The position numbers were made by a program, and so were the translations under genes. Source: Streptomyces sp. Sge12 (GTDB lineage Bacteria > Actinomycetota > Actinomycetes > Streptomycetales > Streptomycetaceae). Taken from it: DNA of 64,000 nucleotides. Below the pieces are notes generated by a model that ran no database searches, was not told where the DNA came from, and saw only the letters and a list, made by a program, of their open reading frames with translations. The DNA is taken from contig NZ_CP020555.1 in assembly GCF_002080455.1 (NCBI RefSeq), forward strand, positions 6,872,501 to 6,936,500, in the 5' to 3' direction. Within the stretch, counting starts at the first letter, position 1. The number at the start of each line of letters is the position of its first letter. Shown one piece after another: positions 34,733 to 43,060 of this stretch.

Positions 34733-35731
34733 ATGTTCACGACGACCCTGGGCGAGGCGGCACAGTTCGCGGGCCGTCGGTTCGTCCGCGTCGTGCTGCT
34801 GCCCAGCCTGCTCTTCTGCTCCCTGCTGGCCGCCGTCGCGCTGGTCGGCGGAGAACGGCCTCCGAGCGCGGTTCTGCGGAGCTGGACCTCGCAGCCCATC
34901 GAGGTGAAGGTCCTCCTGGTGGGAGGTTTCCTGGCCGCCGTCCTGCTCGTCTCCGCGTTCCTGGACTCGGCCCAGTCCGCCCTGCTGAGGTGCGCGGAAG
35001 GGTACTGGGGCCGGATCGCGGACCTGTCGCTCGGCCGGCTGGGACGCCGATGCCACCGGATGCGCCTCCTGAGGTGCGCCGACGGACCGGCACAGCACCT
35101 CTACCCGCCGAGATCACGACCGCATGAGCTGCGGCCGACCCGCCTGGGGAACATCCTCAAGGCCGCCGAACTGTACCCACAACTGCGCTACGGAATCGAC
35201 GCCGTACTCGTCTGGCCCCGTCTGTTCCACCTGCTCCCCGGAGGGTTGCTCGGAGCACTGGTGACGGCGCGTGCGGAGTTGTCCGCGCTCCTGGTGCGCG
35301 CCGTCCTCTCCTGCGCCTTCGCCGCACTCGGCGCCGGCTGCGTGGCCGTCCTGGGCGGCCCGCCCGTCCTGCTGCTGGGGTGCCTGTGGGGCGGCATCCT
35401 GCTGGCCTGGGCGTCCTACCGGGGCGCCCTGAACGCCGCGCTGGTCTACGGGCAGCACCTCCGGGTGGCCTTCGATCTGCACCGCGTCGACCTCCTGGAG
35501 GCACTCGGCGAGGAGCGGCGACCCTCACCGGACGCGGAGCGGGAACGCTGGAAGCGGATCTGCCTGTTCTGGCACCGGGGCGTTCCCACGCATCACGCGA
35601 TCCCGCCGGACGACAGCCCGCGAACGGCCCCCGCCCTTGCGGACGCGCGGACCGGCCCCGGCATCTCCCTGACACAGCTGACCGTGGCGGTCGCTGCCGC
35701 TGCCGGAGTCGTGGGAGCCCTGACCCTGTAA
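34733..35731 (+). CDS. Multi-pass membrane protein of the CHAT module
   Basis: This is a 332-residue protein with hydrophobic segments at about 20-40 (VVLLPSLLFCSLLAAVALVG), 60-78, 178-200 and 205-225, and a last one at the C-terminus (about 312-330). Loops are Arg-rich on the presumed inner side. ATG 34733 lies 3 bp after the preceding stop. No known domain is visible. Being the third gene of a closed module ended by a strong hairpin at 35873-35904, it is likely the membrane partner of the CHAT protein. Confidence 0.75.
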   Translation: MFTTTLGEAAQFAGRRFVRVVLLPSLLFCSLLAAVALVGGERPPSAVLRSWTSQPIEVKVLLVGGFLAAVLLVSAFLDSAQSALLRCAEGYWGRIADLSLGRLGRRCHRMRLLRCADGPAQHLYPPRSRPHELRPTRLGNILKAAELYPQLRYGIDAVLVWPRLFHLLPGGLLGALVTARAELSALLVRAVLSCAFAALGAGCVAVLGGPPVLLLGCLWGGILLAWASYRGALNAALVYGQHLRVAFDLHRVDLLEALGEERRPSPDAERERWKRICLFWHRGVPTHHAIPPDDSPRTAPALADARTGPGISLTQLTVAVAAAAGVVGALTL

Positions 35732-35873
35732 GCAGAAACAGCAGAGCGCGGCAGCGCGGCGGTACCGCGAGGCGTCCGCGGAGCGCAAGGATATCGAGGC
35801 GAAGCTGGCAGCCGGGGTGCAGTACCCCATCGCGGCCGCGATCGACAGGTTCCTCGAGCGACCGACCGGGTGA
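35724..35873 (+). pseudogene. C-terminal remnant of an unidentified gene
   Basis: A reading frame without a usable start encodes KQKQQSAAARRYREASAERK, then DIEAKLAAGVQYPIAAAIDR and FLERPTG before a stop at 35871-35873. The smooth amphipathic character suggests the end of a real protein whose front is gone. Similarity to an integrase-like tail is only an impression. It overlaps the end of the membrane gene by 8 bp. Confidence 0.25.
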
Positions 35874-35904
35874 CCTACGCCGACGGGTGCCCGTCGGCGT
35901 AGGT
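35873..35904. terminator. Strong hairpin between the CHAT module and the FKBP gene
   Basis: ACCTACGCCGACGG (35873-35886) pairs perfectly over 14 bp with CCGTCGGCGTAGGT (35891-35904) around GTGC. It stands between convergent genes and most likely stops transcription from both sides. Confidence 0.8.
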
Positions 35905-35994
35905 GCCCGCACGGGCCACGCACCGACGGGCACCGGACTCCTCCGGACTCCACCCGGCTCCACCTAACTCCACCGCTCCGGAAGGAGGCCCTCC

Positions 35995-36372
35995 TCAGAC
36001 CACGGACAGCAGGTCCACCACGAAGACGAGCGTGGAACCCGCCGGGATCAACGGGGAGGGGGACTGGTTGCCGTAGCCGAGGCGCGGGGGAATGATGATC
36101 TCGCGCCGACCGCCGACCTTCATCCCCCTGAGTCCCCGGTCCCAGCCCTTGATGACCCTGCCGCCACCCACGGCGAACTTGAACGGCTGCCCCCGGTCCC
36201 AGGAGGCGTCGAACTCCACCCCGGACTCGAAGGTGACCCCGACGTAGTGGACCCGGACGACCCTGCCCGGCTTCGCCTCGGGCCCGTCCCCGACGACGAG
36301 GTCCCGGACGGTCAGCTCCTCGGGAGCGTCACCCCCCGGAAGTTCGATCTCGGGCTTCGTCAGTTCACTCAT
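35995..36372 (-). CDS. FKBP-type peptidyl-prolyl cis-trans isomerase
   Basis: This is a 125-residue single-domain FKBP that speeds proline isomerisation during folding. The family motifs are present: VHYVGVTFESGVEFDASWDR, GQPFKFAVGGGRVIKGWDRG, GMKVGGRREIIIPPRLGYGN, and the closing strand STLVFVVDLLSV. Aromatic pocket residues (Y/F/W of HYVG, FKF, GWD) are retained. No signal peptide is present, so it is cytoplasmic. The start at 36372 on the minus strand gives the usual short N-terminal lead (MSELTKPEIELPGG). It is a single gene divergent from the DUF5685 gene. Confidence 0.95.
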   Translation of the reverse strand: MSELTKPEIELPGGDAPEELTVRDLVVGDGPEAKPGRVVRVHYVGVTFESGVEFDASWDRGQPFKFAVGGGRVIKGWDRGLRGMKVGGRREIIIPPRLGYGNQSPSPLIPAGSTLVFVVDLLSVV

Positions 36373-36643
36373 CGCCGCCTCATCGCTCTCCGCCGGAATC
36401 CCTCGTACAGACCAGCCGCCGGGCGCACGGTCGCTCCCTGCACGCCACCGTGAACACCGATCGGCCGGAGTACATCAAACCCCACGCAGCACGCCGCGGC
36501 GTGACCGGACGTTCACGCACCGGCCTCGGACGCCGTCGTACGCGACTGCCCGGAAACCCTTCGAACGGACCATCTAGGATGTCGGCCGCGCGCTGATGTC
36601 ACATGCGGTTGACGTCGCGCCTGTTCCTACGGGGGAGACTTCG

Positions 36644-38035
36644 GTGTTCGGAATCATCAGACCATGCCGTCATCGCCTGGGCGAGGGCCTGCGTACCGAG
36701 TGGATGGCGCACCTGTGCGGGCTGTGCCTGGCTCTGCGCAGCGAGTACGGGCAGTTCGCGAGGGTGGCCACCAACTACGACGGCCTGATCGTCTCGGTGC
36801 TGACCGAAGCGCAGTCGGAGCGTACCGGGGACTGGCGGCGGGGTGCCGGTCCGTGCCCGCTGCGCGGGATGCGGTCGGCGGACGTGGCGCAGGGTGAGGG
36901 TGCGCGGCTGGCGGCGACGGTGTCGCTGGTGCTTGCCGCAGCGAAGATGCGTGACCATGTGGCCGATGGCGACGGCCTGGTGGGGCGCCGCCCGGTGGCG
37001 ATGGCGGCCCGCCGGATCGCCCACAACTGGGACCGTGCGGGAGTCGCAGGCGGCGAACGACTCGGCTTCGACACCGCGCTGCTCCTCGCGGCGGTCGAGC
37101 GCCAGCCGGACATCGAGCGGTCGACCGGCCCCGGTGGCTCGCTGTTGACGGTCACGGAGCCCGCGGAGACGGCGACCGCAGCCGCCTTCTCGTACACCGC
37201 AGTGCTCACGGACCGCCCGGGCAACGCCGAACCGCTGGCGGAGGCCGGCCGTCTGTTCGGTCGGCTGGCGCATCTGCTGGACGCGGTGGAGGACCTGGAC
37301 GCGGACGCGGCGTCCGGCGCGTGGAACCCGATCGCCGTGACCGGCGCGGACCGCGCCGAGGTGCGCCGGCTCTGCGACGACGCCGTCCACGGCATCCGAC
37401 TCGCCCTGTCCGACGCGGTGTTCGTCGACGAACGGCTGGTGCAGGCGCTGCTGGGCGGCGAGTTGGAGCGTGCCGTCGATCGGGTCTTCGACCCTCGGCA
37501 TCGTCACCATCAGCAGCGCCGCCAGGTGCGGGGCCCGCGCATGCTGCCCTGGCTGGGACGCCGTGCGGAGACGCAAGCGCCGTCGGGGACCGACACGGGT
37601 GCGGCCTGCGGTGTGGGGGAGCTTGCGGGCGCGGCCCCGGAACGCGGGGTGACGGCGTCGGGCCGGCCGTCGCAGGGGCAGTGCCGGAGGTGTCGCGAGT
37701 GGGGCCGGTTGTGCCGCGATTGCAGGTTGTGCACCGCATGCTGCCGCTGCAACGACGACGCCGGCCCGGATGACGGGGAGCCCGTGCAGTTCGGCGACGG
37801 CAACCGCAGCGGCGGGTCGGGCCGGGACGGTTCCGGCGGTGACGGCTGGTTCGGCGGCCAGGGCGGCGGCCACTCGGGTGGCTCCTCCGGCGGGTGGGGC
37901 GGCGGTCAGGGGTCCGGTGGTTCCGGTGGTTCCGGCGGGTCTGGTGGCTCCGGCGGTGGGTCGGGTGACGGATGCGGCGGCGGTGGCGGTGGCTGCTGCA
38001 ATCCGTGCAAGTGCTGCTGCGACTGCTGCGACTGA
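36644..38035 (+). CDS. DUF5685 protein with Gly/Ser/Cys-rich tail
   Basis: This is a 463-residue protein. GTG 36644 is chosen because GGGGGAGA lies 5 nt upstream and the family begins VFGIIRPCRHRLGE. Residues 1-290 are the helical DUF5685 region with early Cys residues (C8; HLCGLCLAL) and motifs such as NYDGLIVSVL and HLLDAVEDLDADA. From about 350 come a Cys-rich knot (CRRCREWGRLCRDCRLCTAC), a long Gly/Ser-rich linker and an extreme tail with Cys-Cys steps (GGCCNPCKCCCDCCD). A metal-binding role for the Cys regions is plausible. Function is not known. TAGGAT at 36575-36580 may be its -10 element. Confidence 0.85.
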   Translation: MFGIIRPCRHRLGEGLRTEWMAHLCGLCLALRSEYGQFARVATNYDGLIVSVLTEAQSERTGDWRRGAGPCPLRGMRSADVAQGEGARLAATVSLVLAAAKMRDHVADGDGLVGRRPVAMAARRIAHNWDRAGVAGGERLGFDTALLLAAVERQPDIERSTGPGGSLLTVTEPAETATAAAFSYTAVLTDRPGNAEPLAEAGRLFGRLAHLLDAVEDLDADAASGAWNPIAVTGADRAEVRRLCDDAVHGIRLALSDAVFVDERLVQALLGGELERAVDRVFDPRHRHHQQRRQVRGPRMLPWLGRRAETQAPSGTDTGAACGVGELAGAAPERGVTASGRPSQGQCRRCREWGRLCRDCRLCTACCRCNDDAGPDDGEPVQFGDGNRSGGSGRDGSGGDGWFGGQGGGHSGGSSGGWGGGQGSGGSGGSGGSGGSGGGSGDGCGGGGGGCCNPCKCCCDCCD

Positions 38036-38234
38036 ACGACGGCTGAGCCCGGTCCCCCGCTCGGTTCCCCGCCCGGGTCCCCGCCCGGCGGGGAACCGGG
38101 TGCCGCACTCCGGCGCGGACCCTGAAAATGGTTTGAGCCCGGGAGCCGGCACCGACAGGATCAGGGAAGACCGATGAGTTCTTCCCGGCGCCGCAGTCTG
38201 TCAGTGTGACCCGCCACGTACGGAGGACACTCAC

Positions 38235-39749
38235 ATGACGGAAGGCACCATGTCCGCACCCCATGCAACGCCCACCCTCTCGCCCGCCCGCGTCACCGCC
38301 GTGCTGCGGATCCTCGTGCTGTCCACGTTCGTCGTCCTCCTCAACGAGACGATCATGGTCAATGCGATCCCGCGGCTCATGCGCGATTTCGACGTCACAG
38401 CGGCCGCCGCAGGGTGGCTGTCCACGGCCTTCATGCTCACCATGGCCGTCGTCATCCCGGTGACGGGGTGGTTCCTCCAGCGCGTGACGACCCGAACCGC
38501 CTTCGGCCTCGCCATGGCCCTGTTCCTCGTCGGCACGGCTCTGGCCGCGGTCGCGCCCGCCTTCCCCGTCCTGCTGGCCGCCCGCGTCATCCAGGCCAGC
38601 GGCACCGCCGTCATGATGCCGCTGCTCATGACGACGCTGATGACCCTCGTGCCCCCGCAGGACCGCGGCCGTGTCATGGGCAACATCACCCTCGTCATCT
38701 CCGTCGCACCCGCCCTCGGCCCCGCCGTCTCCGGTGTGCTGCTGCAGCTGGGTTCATGGCGCCTGCTGTTCCTGGCCGTGCTTCCCATCGCCGGAGCCAT
38801 GGCCATATTCGGCCGGCGCAACCTGATCAACATCGGTGAGCCGCAGGCCGCCCCCATCGACTGGATGTCCGTCCCCCTGGCGGCAGCGGGCTTCGGCGCC
38901 CTGGTCTACGGCCTGAGCGGGCTCGGCGCGGAGAACGCCGCCCAGGCGCCCGTGCCCCCGGAGGCCACCACCGTGGCCGGCGCCGTGCTCGTGGCGCTGT
39001 TCGTATGGCGGCAACTGGCACTGCAGCGCTCCTCCACCCCGCTCCTGGACCTGCGCGCACTGACGTTTCGCCACTTCTCCGTGGCGCTGGGCCTGATGTG
39101 CCTGTCGTTCATGGCCCTCATGGGTGCGTTCATCCTGCTGCCGATCTACTTGCAGGAGGTGTGCGGCCTGACCTCCCTGCAGACCGGGCTGCTCCTCATC
39201 CCCGGCGGCCTGACCATGGGCCTGCTCGGACCGCAGGTCGGCAAGCTCTACGACCGGCTCGGCGCGCCACGCCTGGTCGTACCCGGAGCCGCACTCACGG
39301 CGCTCTGCCTCGCGCTGTTCGCCCTCACGGGCGAAGAGACCTCGCCGTGGCTGGTGCTCGCCCTTCACGTGGCCCTGAGTGCGGGCATGGCGTTCGTCTT
39401 CACCCCCGTTTTCACCTCCGGTCTGTCCGTACTCCCGCCGCACCTCTACCCGCACGGCTCCGCCATCCTGGGCTCGCTCCAGCAGGTCGCGGCCGCCGCC
39501 GGCACCGCCCTGGTCATCAGTGTCATGTCGGGACGCGCCGCCACGGCAGCCGCCGAGGGAGCCGACGCCACCGGCGCACTTGCTACGGGCATCCGGTGGG
39601 GATTCGGCATCGGCGCCGGGATCGGCGTCCTGGCCGTACTGGTCGCGCTGCTGATCCGCACCCCGCCCGCTCCGCAACAGCCTGCCGCGGCGCAGCCCCA
39701 GGACGAGGACGGCACCACGACGAGCAAAGCCGCCCACACCCCCGGCTGA
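38235..39749 (+). CDS. DHA2-type MFS drug exporter (14 TM, EmrB/QacA class)
   Basis: This is a 504-residue protein of the major facilitator superfamily. The first helix (LSTFVVLLNETIMVNAIPRL) carries the usual E/N and P residues of drug:H+ antiporter family 2; motif A-like RVTTRTAFGLAM and the antiporter motif C stretch (SVAPALGPAVSGVLLQLGSW) follow. About 14 membrane helices can be counted. ATG 38235 has GGAGG 9 nt upstream. It probably pumps out a lipophilic or cationic toxin. No regulator gene adjoins it. A perfect 42-bp palindrome lies 9 bp after its stop. Confidence 0.93.
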   Translation: MTEGTMSAPHATPTLSPARVTAVLRILVLSTFVVLLNETIMVNAIPRLMRDFDVTAAAAGWLSTAFMLTMAVVIPVTGWFLQRVTTRTAFGLAMALFLVGTALAAVAPAFPVLLAARVIQASGTAVMMPLLMTTLMTLVPPQDRGRVMGNITLVISVAPALGPAVSGVLLQLGSWRLLFLAVLPIAGAMAIFGRRNLINIGEPQAAPIDWMSVPLAAAGFGALVYGLSGLGAENAAQAPVPPEATTVAGAVLVALFVWRQLALQRSSTPLLDLRALTFRHFSVALGLMCLSFMALMGAFILLPIYLQEVCGLTSLQTGLLLIPGGLTMGLLGPQVGKLYDRLGAPRLVVPGAALTALCLALFALTGEETSPWLVLALHVALSAGMAFVFTPVFTSGLSVLPPHLYPHGSAILGSLQQVAAAAGTALVISVMSGRAATAAAEGADATGALATGIRWGFGIGAGIGVLAVLVALLIRTPPAPQQPAAAQPQDEDGTTTSKAAHTPG

Positions 39750-39758
39750 CCTACGAGC

Positions 39759-39800
39759 ACCGGTCCCGGAGTGAGTACGCGTACTCACTCCGGGACCGGT
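39759..39800. repeat. Perfect 42-bp palindrome after the MFS gene
   Basis: ACCGGTCCCGGAGTGAGTACG and its exact inverse meet at 39779/39780 with no loop. It could end transcription of the exporter, although a loopless stem is poor for that. It could also be a TetR-type operator (core GTGAGTACGCGTACTCAC) affecting the gene that starts at 39846. No TetR gene is adjacent. Confidence 0.9.
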
Positions 39801-39833
39801 AACCGCACTCATCCGCCGCGCATCCCGCTCGCC

Positions 39834-39839
39834 TAGCGT
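39834..39839 (+). promoter_or_regulatory. -10 element placed for a leaderless transcript
   Basis: TAGCGT ends 6 bp before ATG 39846, so a start site 7 bp past it falls on the ATG itself. No good -35 hexamer is seen and no ribosome-binding site precedes the gene. The palindrome ends 33 bp upstream. Confidence 0.3.
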
Positions 39840-39845
39840 CCTCGT

Positions 39846-40523
39846 ATGCCCCACGAGACCGTGCCGAGCGCCGCCGTCCCTGACCCGAGCCCGTCCATGG
39901 CCTCCTCCTGCCTCCGCGGGGTCCTGGGATGCGGGGGCGCCGCGCTCGTCGGCGTACTCGTTCTCGTCATCGCGCTCGCATGGAGGTCGGCGACGGACTA
40001 CGACCGCGTCGCACCCGAGGAGATGGCGAACCGCGCGCTGCACCGTTCCCAGGAGGCCTACGAGGTCATGGGGTTCGAACGCACCATCCCACCCGGCGTC
40101 GAGAAGCTCGGCGTCAGTACGGAGAACACGTTCGGATCCAGCCTCTGCTACGACGGGGGCCTGCTGGGGCTGGACGCCAAGACCGTCGAAGGCGCCTACT
40201 CGATGAGCCACGACTGGGCACTGGACCACGTGCCGGCGAGCCAGGCGGTCCCCGGCTTCCGCCGGCTGCATCAGTTCCTCAAGGACAAGGGCTGGAAGGT
40301 CACGTCCTACGGCGAGGGCGAGCAGGGCAGGGACTGGCAGCTGTTCGTCCAGCGGGACGGCGGCGCCGAGCGGATGTCCTTCACCTGGTACGCGGACCGG
40401 GAGTACGTCAGGGGCGGCGCCAGCATGCCCTGCGCCTACGACCCGCAGTGGAAGCACGGCGACCCCGGCCCTGCCGGGGACCACCGGAGGCCCCCCGCCT
40501 TCGGGCCCGCACGGCAGAACTAG
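39846..40523 (+). CDS. Single-pass membrane-anchored protein, unknown function
   Basis: This is a 225-residue protein with one strong transmembrane segment at about 25-47 (GGAALVGVLVLVIALAW) and a periplasm-like C-terminal domain (about 50-205). The outer part is soluble and mixed alpha/beta (VPGFRRLHQFLKDKGWKVTS, then FVQRDGGAERMSFTWYADRE), with a Cys late in the sequence that could pair with the one in GSSLCYDGG. No family is recognised. There is no Shine-Dalgarno site; a -10-like TAGCGT sits so that the message would start at the ATG. Confidence 0.7.
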   Translation: MPHETVPSAAVPDPSPSMASSCLRGVLGCGGAALVGVLVLVIALAWRSATDYDRVAPEEMANRALHRSQEAYEVMGFERTIPPGVEKLGVSTENTFGSSLCYDGGLLGLDAKTVEGAYSMSHDWALDHVPASQAVPGFRRLHQFLKDKGWKVTSYGEGEQGRDWQLFVQRDGGAERMSFTWYADREYVRGGASMPCAYDPQWKHGDPGPAGDHRRPPAFGPARQN

Positions 40524-40603
40524 CGGGTGCCTCGCCGTCAGGCCGCGAGCGGACGAGCAGCGAACGACGGCCCGCGACCGACGACCGGCATGCCGCACGA
40601 ACA

Positions 40604-41179
40604 TCACGCCACGTGGTACCTGGCGGCCCGCTCGATCTTCGCGCAGTGGGCCGCACGGGCTTCCGCATCGATCTGCTGCTCGTGTTCGGGGCGCAACCCG
40701 GTCCGGCCGTCGAGGCCCTCGCGCAGGATGTCGGCGTGCCCGGTATGCCGGTTGGACTCGCCGAGGACATGGACCATGACGGCGAACAGGTTCGTGTTGG
40801 GACGAGGCTCCGGCCACCACGGCACGTGCCCGGGGGCGTCGAGGGGAAGCGCGTTGATCGTCGCGTCCGAGTGTTCCCACGTGCGCCGGTAGAACCCGAC
40901 GATCTGATCGCGGGTCTCGTCCTCGGCCGCCCACAGATCGCTGCCGTCGTGGTCCTGCCACCGGGGCAGCGCTTCCGGGGAAGGACGGTCGAAGACCTCG
41001 CCGAAGTACCTGGCCTCGACGCTGGCCACATGTTTGACCAGGCCGAGGAGGCTGGTCCCGGTCGTTGTCAAAGGCCGGCGGACGTCGTACTCGGACAGGC
41101 CGTCGAGCTTCCAGATCAGCGCCAAGCGGTCCCGCCGCAGTCTGCCGTGCAGGTTGTCTTTCGCGAATTCATCGATCAT
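40604..41179 (-). CDS. DinB-like (DUF664) protein
   Basis: This is a 191-residue protein. Start 41179 gives MIDEFAKDNLHGRLRRDRLA, which matches how DinB/DUF664 proteins of actinobacteria begin; another ATG 18 bp upstream (41197) is possible. The fold is a four-helix bundle with a metal site of three His/Asp-type residues, here probably the His of LVKHVASVEARYF and the histidines of VMVHVLGESNRHTGHADILR. Many relatives act as mycothiol-dependent or metal-dependent enzymes of unclear substrate. It is a lone gene opposite the VOC gene. Confidence 0.85.
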   Translation of the reverse strand: MIDEFAKDNLHGRLRRDRLALIWKLDGLSEYDVRRPLTTTGTSLLGLVKHVASVEARYFGEVFDRPSPEALPRWQDHDGSDLWAAEDETRDQIVGFYRRTWEHSDATINALPLDAPGHVPWWPEPRPNTNLFAVMVHVLGESNRHTGHADILREGLDGRTGLRPEHEQQIDAEARAAHCAKIERAARYHVA

Positions 41180-41290
41180 GCGGCACGAGCCTGCCATGGG
41201 CCGCCCATGCCCTCAAGATCCCGTACACGGTCCGCAACGACAGGCACCGTCTCAGCCTGTCGTTCAACCTTGGGCCGGGGCGCCTGCGCG

Positions 41291-41319
41291 TTGGCCCGTT
41301 TGCGGGCCGGTGGCATAGT
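41291..41319 (+). promoter_or_regulatory. Promoter giving an apparently leaderless VOC transcript
   Basis: TTGGCC (41291-41296), a 17-bp spacer and CATAGT (41314-41319) fit a housekeeping-sigma promoter. Seven bases past the -10 is position 41326, adjacent to ATG 41327, so the mRNA should begin at or next to its start codon. No ribosome-binding site is present, which agrees. Confidence 0.5.
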
Positions 41320-41326
41320 GAGCCCA

Positions 41327-41698
41327 ATGATCGGAAGCCTGTACACCGTTGTCATCGACTGCCCCGACCCGGATGAGCTCGCCGGATTCTACGAGAAGCT
41401 GCTGTCGCTCTCACGGCAGCCGGACACCGGCGAATTCGTCGTGCTCGAGAACGCGGCGGGCACCCCGGTGGTTCTCTTCCAGCGGGTGGACGACTTTCGC
41501 GCGCCGCGGTGGACGGATTCCGCCCGCCCTCAGCAAATGCACCTCGACGTGATGGTCGCGAACCTCGATACGGCTGAGGCCCAGGTGCTCGCCCTCGGTG
41601 CGACGCTGCTGGACGGTTCGGACAAGCCGGTTGGCTACCGCGTCTACGCGGACCCCGTCGGCCATCCCTTCTGCCTGATCACTCCTGAGGGAGCCTGA
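41327..41698 (+). CDS. VOC/glyoxalase-like protein
   Basis: This is a 123-residue VOC-fold protein with the repeated beta-alpha-beta-beta-beta units: LYTVVIDCPDPDELAGFYEK, GEFVVLENAAGTPVVLFQRV, and, in the second unit, QQMHLDVMVANLDTAEAQVL and VYADPVGHPFCLITPEG. Candidate metal ligands are a His in MHLDV and the Glu near the end, while the first unit lacks the usual His (VVIDCPD). It may bind a small ligand rather than act on methylglyoxal. Its message looks leaderless. It converges with the NlpC/P60 gene. Confidence 0.85.
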   Translation: MIGSLYTVVIDCPDPDELAGFYEKLLSLSRQPDTGEFVVLENAAGTPVVLFQRVDDFRAPRWTDSARPQQMHLDVMVANLDTAEAQVLALGATLLDGSDKPVGYRVYADPVGHPFCLITPEGA

Positions 41699-41736
41699 TT
41701 CCGGCCCTGCTGGGGGCGCGCCTGCGGAAACGGGCG

Positions 41737-42837
41737 TCAGCGGGTGAGGAAGCGGGTGGCTCCGACGTAGACACGGCCGGTGGAACCGATGGGTTCCTCC
41801 CTTACCGGGTCACCCGTTCGCGGTGAATTGATCATCATGGGTTCGCCGTTCCGCGTGCCCGAGTAGATGCCGACATGCGTCACCTCGGTGCCGGTGCCGG
41901 TGGCGGGACGGAAGGCGACGATGTCGCCGAGCCGCAGGTCCTCCGTGCCGGTGATCCGCACCCCCGCCGCCGAGCCGGCGGGTACCTGCCCGCCGCCCGC
42001 GTCGAACTGCGGCTCGGCGTCCCGGGGGATCGTCACGCCGAGCGCGGAGTAGACCTGGCTGGTGAGGCCGGAGCAGTCGTAGCCGAATCCGGAGGTGCCG
42101 GACCACAGGTAGGGCAGGCCCAGGAAGGCGCGTGCGGCGGCGACCACGTCCGCGCCGCTCCGTACGGACGGCACCCTCGCCAGATCGGCGGCCCGGAAGA
42201 AGACCCGGCCACCGCTGGGGGAGTGGGCGGTGACGACTCCGGGCAGCGGACCGGCCTCCACCGGGAAGGAGGTGTTGTACGAGTACTCACCGACCTGCCC
42301 GGCTCCGCGGCCGTCGAGCGCGGCCCGCGCGGTGGCGAAGCCCCGGGCCGTGGGCCGGTCGACGCGTTCCTCGTGCGTACCGGCGGGTGGGCGGCGGTGC
42401 TCCGAGGTGAGTTGCCGGTCGGGAATCCAGCCGGGGTACGCGCCCAGTCCGGCCTGGTCCCTGGGGGTGGGCTGGCCGTGCACCCATACGTGGTCCCAGC
42501 GCAGGCCGCCGTGCCACTCGCTGCGGTCGACGGTCACCCGGATGCCGTGCAGGGCCTGCGTCTCCCCGGCGACGTCACGCCGCTCGTCCAGGGACATGCC
42601 GGCCAGCCAGCCGCGGACGTCAGCGGGATTGGTGGTCGCCCGGGCGTCCACCGGACGGACCTGTTCGGGGCTGACCCAGACCTGGGCGACCGCCACGTCG
42701 ACGTAGCAGGTCGGGGCGGCGTCGCAGGGGCGTGGCGCGGCGGTGGGGGCGTCGGGGACCGCGGTGGCCGGAGACGCGAGGGTGAGGGCGAGGAGGGCTG
42801 CGGCAGTGGTCGCAAGGACGGTCTTCGCGGAGTACAT
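41737..42837 (-). CDS. Secreted NlpC/P60 peptidoglycan hydrolase
   Basis: This is a 366-residue protein. The start at 42837 gives a signal peptide (MYSAKTVLATTAAALLALTL, then ASPATA for cleavage). Residues about 30-220 contain an SH3-like accessory region (VDVAVAQVWVSPEQVRPVD, later EYSYNTSFPVEAGPLPGVVT). Residues about 230-360 are the NlpC/P60 domain, with catalytic Cys255 (YDCSGLTSQVYSALG) and His321 (THVGIYSG), as in gamma-D-Glu-diaminopimelate endopeptidases. It acts outside the cell on wall peptides. It is divergent from the AraC pseudogene, separated by about 220 bp. Confidence 0.92.
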   Translation of the reverse strand: MYSAKTVLATTAAALLALTLASPATAVPDAPTAAPRPCDAAPTCYVDVAVAQVWVSPEQVRPVDARATTNPADVRGWLAGMSLDERRDVAGETQALHGIRVTVDRSEWHGGLRWDHVWVHGQPTPRDQAGLGAYPGWIPDRQLTSEHRRPPAGTHEERVDRPTARGFATARAALDGRGAGQVGEYSYNTSFPVEAGPLPGVVTAHSPSGGRVFFRAADLARVPSVRSGADVVAAARAFLGLPYLWSGTSGFGYDCSGLTSQVYSALGVTIPRDAEPQFDAGGGQVPAGSAAGVRITGTEDLRLGDIVAFRPATGTGTEVTHVGIYSGTRNGEPMMINSPRTGDPVREEPIGSTGRVYVGATRFLTR

Positions 42838-43060
42838 GCGTCGATCCTGTCCAGCGCGCCGCACCCGCGAACCCCGCCGACCCGGCTGTCCCCCAATGGG
42901 TCGTGGAATCGGCTTGATGCGGACAGTAGGTACGCGCCGCCGCCGCGGGTTCCGCGGCGCCGCGTCGACCGCGAGCTCCGCACCGCAGCCCCCAGCCGGT
43001 GGCGTAAAAGGTGGGATACACGGCATTGCGGACGCCGGGATGCGGGGGCAGGCTTGTGGC

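Noticed and set aside
36596..36643. Earlier ATG as start of the DUF5685 gene
   Set aside because: GTG 36644 has the good ribosome-binding site and gives the family's usual N-terminus; the extra 16 residues are not family-like.
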